From Sediminibacterium sp. (lineage in GTDB: Bacteria > Bacteroidota > Bacteroidia > Chitinophagales > Chitinophagaceae), in contig JAOASV010000158.1 in assembly GCA_030158535.1 (NCBI GenBank), forward strand, positions 1 through 10,453: a stretch of 10,453 nt of DNA, in the 5' to 3' direction. The notes under the pieces are model-generated. The model was given only the letters and a program-made list of their open reading frames with translations. It did no database searches and was not told the origin of the DNA. Shown here piece by piece: positions 6,626 through 10,453 of the stretch. A program made the position numbers and the translations under genes. Numbering within the stretch: the stretch's first letter is position 1; each line of letters begins with the position of its first letter.

Positions 6626-7819
6626 ATGGTGCCTGAACAAAGAAATACTTTCAATCAAAATTTTACGGAACAGAAATACGAGCAGTTATTATCCGAATTA
6701 AACAAAGGTTTTGAAAGTGCCATAGATTTTAGAGTTGCAGAAACTCCTGTTTTTATAGACGCAGATTGTAATGCGCAAATGCTTGACACTTGCAATTACA
6801 TCATTGACAATATTACCCATCCAAACTTTACTGCTCAAACAAACGGCGCCATCCCACCAGACAAAAATGTACCCAACCAAACGGCACATCCGCATTTTTT
6901 AGCTTTTGATTTTGGCATTTGCCAAAGTGAACAAAACAAAACGGTTCCACAGCTGATAGAAATGCAAGGTTTTGCAAGCCTGTTTGGCTATCAGGTGCAT
7001 CTTGATGATGCCATGCGCAGTACCTACGAAATTCCTGCACCTTACACGGCGTATTATAATGGCCTAAATAAAAATACCTACCTACAAAAATTACAATCCG
7101 TAATTGTAGGAAATCATGACCCCAAACATGTGGTATTACTAGAAATAAAACCGCATACGCAAAAAACCAGGATCGATTTTTATTGCACCGCTGCTTATAC
7201 TGGCATTGCTATAGTTTGTATCACAGAAATTATCAGAGAAGGGAACACACTATTTTATAAAAACAATGCCGGCGAAAAAATAGAAATCAAAAGAATATAC
7301 AACCGAATTATTTTTGATGAGCTGGACCAAATGCCAGCAAACATTAAAGAAGCAGGACACATATTATTCGAAAACCTAGATGTAGAATGGGCCGGACACC
7401 CCAACTGGTTTTACCGCATTAGCAAATACACAATGCCTTTATTAAAGCACCCTTGTATACCTGCTAGTTATTATGTACACCAGTTACAAACTGTACCGCA
7501 GGATTTAGAAAACTACGTGTTAAAGCCACTTTTTTCTTTTGCAGGTTCAGGCGTTATCATAGATGTAACCAAAAAGGATATTGAAAACTTAACCGATCCG
7601 CAAAACTGGATGCTCCAGCAAAAAGTAAACTACGCCCCTATTATACAAACACCCACTACGCCGGCTAAGGTTGAAATTAGAATACTCTATTTATGGGAAA
7701 ACGGCGCTGCTAGGCCTTTTCCGGCCATCAACATTGCAAGGCTTAGTAAAGGAAAAATGATTGGTGTGCGCTACAACCAAAACGAAACTTGGGTAGGCGG
7801 CAGTATTGCTTACAGCTAA
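6626..7819 (+). CDS. ATP-grasp-like ligase, possibly of the circularly permuted / glutathionylspermidine synthase-like type
   Basis: I do not recognise a named enzyme, but the 397 residues carry ATP-grasp features. The C-terminal part has a nucleotide-binding lysine strand and flexible loop YVLKPLFSFAGSGVII (297-312, Lys300), a linker strand WMLQQKVNYAP (328-338), KVEIRILYL (348-356, Glu350 and Arg352), and INIARLSKG (368-376) followed by Asn384/Asn386 and a terminal GG (391-392), where Mg and phosphate ligands are expected. Earlier, PQLIEMQGF (108-116), a Rossmann-like stretch (about 166-201) and RIYNRIIFDELD (223-234) resemble the layout of circularly permuted ATP-grasp proteins. Such enzymes join a carboxylate to an amine through an acyl-phosphate; the substrates here are unknown. 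The ATG is 11 bp past the amidotransferase-like stop. This is the last gene of the run and its stop abuts the next gene's stop. Confidence 0.62.
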   Translation: MVPEQRNTFNQNFTEQKYEQLLSELNKGFESAIDFRVAETPVFIDADCNAQMLDTCNYIIDNITHPNFTAQTNGAIPPDKNVPNQTAHPHFLAFDFGICQSEQNKTVPQLIEMQGFASLFGYQVHLDDAMRSTYEIPAPYTAYYNGLNKNTYLQKLQSVIVGNHDPKHVVLLEIKPHTQKTRIDFYCTAAYTGIAIVCITEIIREGNTLFYKNNAGEKIEIKRIYNRIIFDELDQMPANIKEAGHILFENLDVEWAGHPNWFYRISKYTMPLLKHPCIPASYYVHQLQTVPQDLENYVLKPLFSFAGSGVIIDVTKKDIENLTDPQNWMLQQKVNYAPIIQTPTTPAKVEIRILYLWENGAARPFPAINIARLSKGKMIGVRYNQNETWVGGSIAYS

Positions 7820-9373
7820 CTAACGGTGCGGGCTTTGTAAGTACTTGGCATAAATAATTTCACTCATGGTTTTATGTTCCACCTTACTTTCCAACCATGA
7901 GATCACGTCTAAATAAGCAAAAGCACGCGTTTCAAATCTACTCTTCTCGTACTTTTTAACCTTGGCTAAAAATTCTTGTAAAGCCTGCGTTACTTTACGA
8001 GACGGGTCTTTAAAAGAACCACGCAAAAATGTAAACATCTCTTCTTCAATGACAGTCAGGTTTTCCATCTTTGCCATAAACCTATATACCGATTTTATCA
8101 GTGAACTTTCAATAAGTTCAATATTACCTAGTTCGTAATGCGCCATCATATGTAGTAGACGCGCATAACACTGCAAATCACTTCTTAAATCGATATGGTC
8201 ATTAATAATACGCCTTAAATAATCGATAGAAGTGGCATAATCGCCGGCTCCAAAATAGAGCGTAGCAATTTTATAATTGAATACCAAAATACGGTGCTGG
8301 TCTAAATATATTTCAAGCGCTTTTAGCTCTTTAACTAGCGCGGGTACATGCTGTAGGCCTTCTTTAAACGTGCCCTGCATGAGATGCTTATTTAGCTTGG
8401 CACTATTGATATACACAAATGAATTGACCCTAAAAATATCGTGCTTATTGGGTAGTTCTGACAAAGCAAATTTTTCAAAATGAGATAAGACAATATCAAA
8501 TTTGCTAAAATTGCGAAGGTCAAAATGCGCATTGAGTAAAATATGCATCGACTTAATATAATGCCCCGTTTCAATCTCAATCATTTCTTTGTTGGTTTCA
8601 AATAAATCAAACCAACGCTGCGCATACTTATAATACATTAAAAAGTCTTGCCTAATAAATGCATACCAGCAATAACTCTGGTATAAATAGAGCCGCTCAT
8701 AAAATCCAGTAAGCGATGCTGCATTTGCAGGCAACGCTTCTTTAAAAAATGTTTTAATACCAATTTCATCGGCTTCATTGCGGGCATGACCGTTTTCCAC
8801 AAACCAACTATAGAGTTGAAGTGCCAAATTAGAAAGCTGGGTAATAACTTTTCTTTTTTCATTTACCTGATTGGCCTCCTGTGTTAACTGACCTGCTCGG
8901 TCTCTCATACTTCTAGTGATATGAAGGGTTTCAATCTTTTTTTCCAGCGAAATAATTTGAATCAAAAAACTATCTTGATGGTATTGCTGTGCTAATAGTT
9001 TTGCTTTGTCTAAAATTTTTAAACTCTGGTAATACAAACCTTTGCTGTATAAAATACGCGCATAGTCTAATTGCTCGTGGAGTTGAAGGTCTACACTATC
9101 ATTACTTTTTAAAAGGCGCAAACTAGCTAGTACCTGCTTGTACAAATGCGTTTTTAAATTGGCCAACTGAGGCTTTTCGATGGAGGTTAATTTTTTGAGT
9201 AAGAGCCGCTCGTCATACTCTGGTAAAGCCGCTACCGCATCAAACAATTGAATGATTTTGAGGTCTTCCTTGGCCGAATTTCGTTTGATATAAAGCTTAA
9301 AATGCCTTTTCTCCGCTTTTTCAAGGGAGTGAATTAACTGAAATAAAGGATCCACTAATCGGTTGGACATCAT
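7820..9373 (-). CDS. Large all-helical TPR-like protein, function unknown
   Basis: The 517-residue product has no signal peptide or membrane segment and is almost entirely predicted helix. The N-terminus (about 5-35, with HSLEKAEKRHFKLYIKR) and the following basic helices resemble the opening of a group of Bacteroidota hypothetical proteins. From about residue 100 the spacing of small and aromatic residues suggests degenerate tetratricopeptide-like helix pairs, for example around 103-147 (ARILYSKGLYYQSLKIL) and 365-400 (ATLYFGAGDYATSIDYL). Such solenoids are usually scaffolds or regulators; no enzymatic motif is visible. The start is the first of two adjacent ATG codons. A TATCTTTG element lies 46-53 bp upstream. 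The TAG stop is immediately next to the convergent operon's TAA with no spacer. It is a single-gene transcription unit as far as visible. Function is not assignable. Confidence 0.85.
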   Translation of the reverse strand: MMSNRLVDPLFQLIHSLEKAEKRHFKLYIKRNSAKEDLKIIQLFDAVAALPEYDERLLLKKLTSIEKPQLANLKTHLYKQVLASLRLLKSNDSVDLQLHEQLDYARILYSKGLYYQSLKILDKAKLLAQQYHQDSFLIQIISLEKKIETLHITRSMRDRAGQLTQEANQVNEKRKVITQLSNLALQLYSWFVENGHARNEADEIGIKTFFKEALPANAASLTGFYERLYLYQSYCWYAFIRQDFLMYYKYAQRWFDLFETNKEMIEIETGHYIKSMHILLNAHFDLRNFSKFDIVLSHFEKFALSELPNKHDIFRVNSFVYINSAKLNKHLMQGTFKEGLQHVPALVKELKALEIYLDQHRILVFNYKIATLYFGAGDYATSIDYLRRIINDHIDLRSDLQCYARLLHMMAHYELGNIELIESSLIKSVYRFMAKMENLTVIEEEMFTFLRGSFKDPSRKVTQALQEFLAKVKKYEKSRFETRAFAYLDVISWLESKVEHKTMSEIIYAKYLQSPHR

Positions 9374-9418
9374 ATCGGGTTTACAAAAAAATCCAGTAAT
9401 AGCAAGGCTTTGCGGCTA

Positions 9419-9426
9419 CAAAGATA
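9419..9426 (-). promoter_or_regulatory. Bacteroidota -7 promoter element for the TPR-like gene
   Basis: The minus strand reads TATCTTTG, an exact TAnnTTTG match, placing the start of transcription near 9412 and a leader of about 40 nt before the ATG at 9373. No convincing -33 TTG is found at the usual distance. Confidence 0.45.
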
Positions 9427-9460
9427 CATTTAAGCGTAATATCCTTAACATTAAGTTGTT

Positions 9461-9490
9461 TTTGAACCGCCCTACAGTAATGTATATTTG
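9461..9490 (+). promoter_or_regulatory. Bacteroidota promoter reading into the intergenic region
   Basis: TTTG at 9461-9464 and TATATTTG at 9483-9490 match the -33 and -7 elements of Bacteroidota sigma-ABfr promoters, with an 18-nt spacer in the known range. This is the most complete promoter in the window, yet no plus-strand gene follows; it faces a terminator about 100 bp on. It is divergent from the -7 element at 9419-9426. Confidence 0.5.
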
Positions 9491-9496
9491 TATCAG

Positions 9497-9624
9497 CAAT
9501 CGAAATAAACAGGTTCCCTGTTAAAAATATAGGTGCAAATTGTTCTAAGCTGCACCAACAAGTTTCATATGGCAAGCAATCGTAAAAAAGGTCGTTCCGT
9601 TTCCACGGAGGGACCATTTTTTTT
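9497..9624 (+). ncRNA. Candidate small RNA of about 130 nt
   Basis: A plus-strand transcript starting about 7 nt after the TATATTTG element would run to the T-run of the terminator. It would fold into a 6-bp hairpin AACAGG/CCTGTT with a 3-nt loop (9508-9522), a 6-bp stem GGTGCA/TGCACC with a 13-nt loop (9532-9556), and the terminator hairpin (9590-9615). I see no match to tmRNA, SRP RNA or RNase P, and there is no downstream plus-strand gene for a riboswitch. A Bacteroidota 6S-like RNA is a possibility that I cannot test by eye. The terminator may exist only for cmk, in which case this RNA may not exist. Confidence 0.35.
9584..9624. terminator. Bidirectional intrinsic terminator after cmk
   Basis: A 10-position stem (GGTCGTTCCG, 9590-9599, with CGGAGGGACC, 9606-9615) holds one G-G mismatch and one wobble, and closes a 6-nt loop. 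It is flanked by an A-run at 9584-9589 and a T-run at 9617-9624, so it has a U-tract in both directions. On the minus strand it begins immediately after the cmk TAA and serves as the cmk terminator; on the plus strand it could end the candidate small RNA. Confidence 0.7.
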
Positions 9625-10303
9625 AAGCCCCTATTCGCTCCTTAGCCCAAGAGAGTGCTAGTTCAAGCTGTTCATCTCTGGTTAAGTTGCTATTGTCTAA
9701 TACAAGTGCATCATCGGCCTTTTTTAATGGGCTAAACTCACGGGTAGAATCGATATGATCCCGCATTTCCAAATTAGCCTGAATTTCGGCTTTTGTAATG
9801 GCTGGGTCTTTGGCTACAAGCTCCTGATAGCGGCGCTCTACGCGCACGCTCGGAGATGCAGTTACAAATATTTTGAGTTCGGCACCCGGAAAAACAGCCG
9901 TACCTATATCCCTTCCATCCATCACAATGCCTTTTTGCGCTCCCATTAATTGCTGCTGCGCCACACTAAAAATGCGCACGGGCTCTAGGGCTGCCACCTG
10001 ACTTACCTGATTGCTTACGGCCAACCCTCTAATTTCTTCCTCCACATTTTCATGATTCAAATACATATCCGCCCTACCCGTTATTTCATTCAGCACAAAT
10101 GACAATTGAATTTGCGCAAGCGCTTCATGAACGGCAGCCACATTTGTTACATCAATACTGTGTCTGATAAAATAAAGAGTGATCGCACGGTACATAGCAC
10201 CACTGTCAATAAACACATAATTTAAATGTGCTGCCATTTGTTTGGCAAGGGTACTTTTACCGCATGAAGAATATCCGTCTAGGGTAATAATGATTTTTTT
10301 CAT
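9623..10303 (-). CDS. cmk: Cytidylate kinase
   Basis: Cmk phosphorylates CMP and dCMP to the diphosphates with ATP, feeding cytoplasmic nucleotide recycling and DNA precursor supply. The 226-residue length is normal. Visible signatures are the Walker A loop GYSSCGKST (10-18), DSGAMYRA (33-40) of the nucleoside-binding region, an insert typical of the bacterial CMP-binding domain (about 60-100), MDGRDIGTAVFP (128-139), and the lid/phosphate-contact stretch RDHIDSTREFSPL (181-193) followed by ALVLDNSNLT (199-208). The ATG at 10303 sits 2 bp after the stop of the Mrp-like gene, so the pair are probably one transcript, which ends at the strong hairpin directly after the cmk stop. In many bacteria cmk precedes rpsA, but here no such gene follows. 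Confidence 0.96.
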   Translation of the reverse strand: MKKIIITLDGYSSCGKSTLAKQMAAHLNYVFIDSGAMYRAITLYFIRHSIDVTNVAAVHEALAQIQLSFVLNEITGRADMYLNHENVEEEIRGLAVSNQVSQVAALEPVRIFSVAQQQLMGAQKGIVMDGRDIGTAVFPGAELKIFVTASPSVRVERRYQELVAKDPAITKAEIQANLEMRDHIDSTREFSPLKKADDALVLDNSNLTRDEQLELALSWAKERIGA

Positions 10304-10305
10304 GC

Positions 10306-10453
10306 TTACACTTCTGTTTTAATCACTTGAGTTGCAGGCACGCCCGCATTTCTGATCGCAATATTTCGAACGGCTTGTGCAGTAATATTTCTGAAAGCTT
10401 GTTTGCTAATTTCGTCGGTTCCTACCATCGCCGGAACACCTTCATCACCGCCT
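10306..10453 (-). CDS. Mrp/ApbC-type P-loop Fe-S carrier protein, partial (5' part off the right edge)
   Basis: Only the last 48 residues are in the window. They begin GGDEGVPAMVGTDEIS and continue into a helix with the AVRNIAIRNAG pattern, which fits the C-terminus of Mrp/ApbC (NBP35-like) ATPases: the GGDxGxPA motif, then a final amphipathic helix. These proteins bind a 4Fe-4S cluster between subunits and pass it to apo-proteins. The Walker A motif and the CxxC cluster ligands lie outside the window and cannot be checked. The TAA at 10306-10308 is 2 bp before the cmk start, indicating co-transcription. The assignment rests on a short but characteristic segment. Confidence 0.8.
   Translation of the reverse strand, partial: GGDEGVPAMVGTDEISKQAFRNITAQAVRNIAIRNAGVPATQVIKTEV

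Noticed and set aside
9381..9617. 78-codon minus-strand frame in the intergenic region
   Set aside because: It overlaps the cmk terminator and the TPR gene's promoter-like element, has a Cys/Trp/Tyr-rich composition unlike neighbouring proteins, and shows no recognisable pattern.
9569..9661. 30-codon plus-strand frame starting MASNRKKGRS
   Set aside because: The basic start looks protein-like, but the frame runs through the terminator hairpin and T-run into the end of cmk, so it is probably chance.

Overview
This window most likely comes from the chromosome of a Bacteroidota bacterium, probably in the Chitinophagaceae/Sphingobacteriia neighbourhood. The evidence is the AT-rich but even coding sequence, the lack of Shine-Dalgarno sequences before starts, several exact matches to the Bacteroidota -7 promoter element TAnnTTTG close to start codons, an SPII lipoprotein of Bacteroidota style, and the family set. 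No mobile element, tRNA, rRNA, CRISPR array or integrase is visible. It reads as ordinary core chromosome with one less-described operon and one candidate small RNA.

Layout. (1) 1-1298, minus: tsaC (tRNA threonylcarbamoyladenosine synthesis), then a GT9 heptosyltransferase-like gene cut by the left edge. (2) 1385-2197, plus: dapD (lysine/diaminopimelate synthesis), divergent from tsaC and preceded by an exact -7 element. (3) 2225-3229, minus: a LuxE-type adenylate-forming enzyme, convergent with dapD. (4) 3278-7819, plus: a tight five-gene run of lipoprotein, UbiA-like membrane protein, M42 metallopeptidase, class I glutamine amidotransferase-like protein and ATP-grasp-like ligase. Gaps are 2 to 23 bp, so this is probably one operon. 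(5) 7820-9373, minus: a 517-residue all-helical, TPR-like protein of unknown function whose stop codon abuts the operon's last stop with no spacer. (6) 9374-9622: a 249-bp intergenic region with divergent promoter-like elements, a possible plus-strand small RNA and a two-way intrinsic terminator. (7) 9623-10453, minus: the 3' end of an Mrp/ApbC Fe-S carrier gene, then cmk (cytidylate kinase), 2 bp apart.

The most interesting part is the amidotransferase/ATP-grasp pair at 5793-7819. Ligases of the ATP-grasp fold combined with glutaminase-type partners can form amide or peptide-like bonds. Here they sit behind an aminopeptidase, an atypical prenyltransferase-like membrane protein and a lipoprotein. 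What they make cannot be told from the sequence. The second point is the candidate RNA of about 130 nt at 9497-9624. No gene-free stretch exceeds 300 bases.
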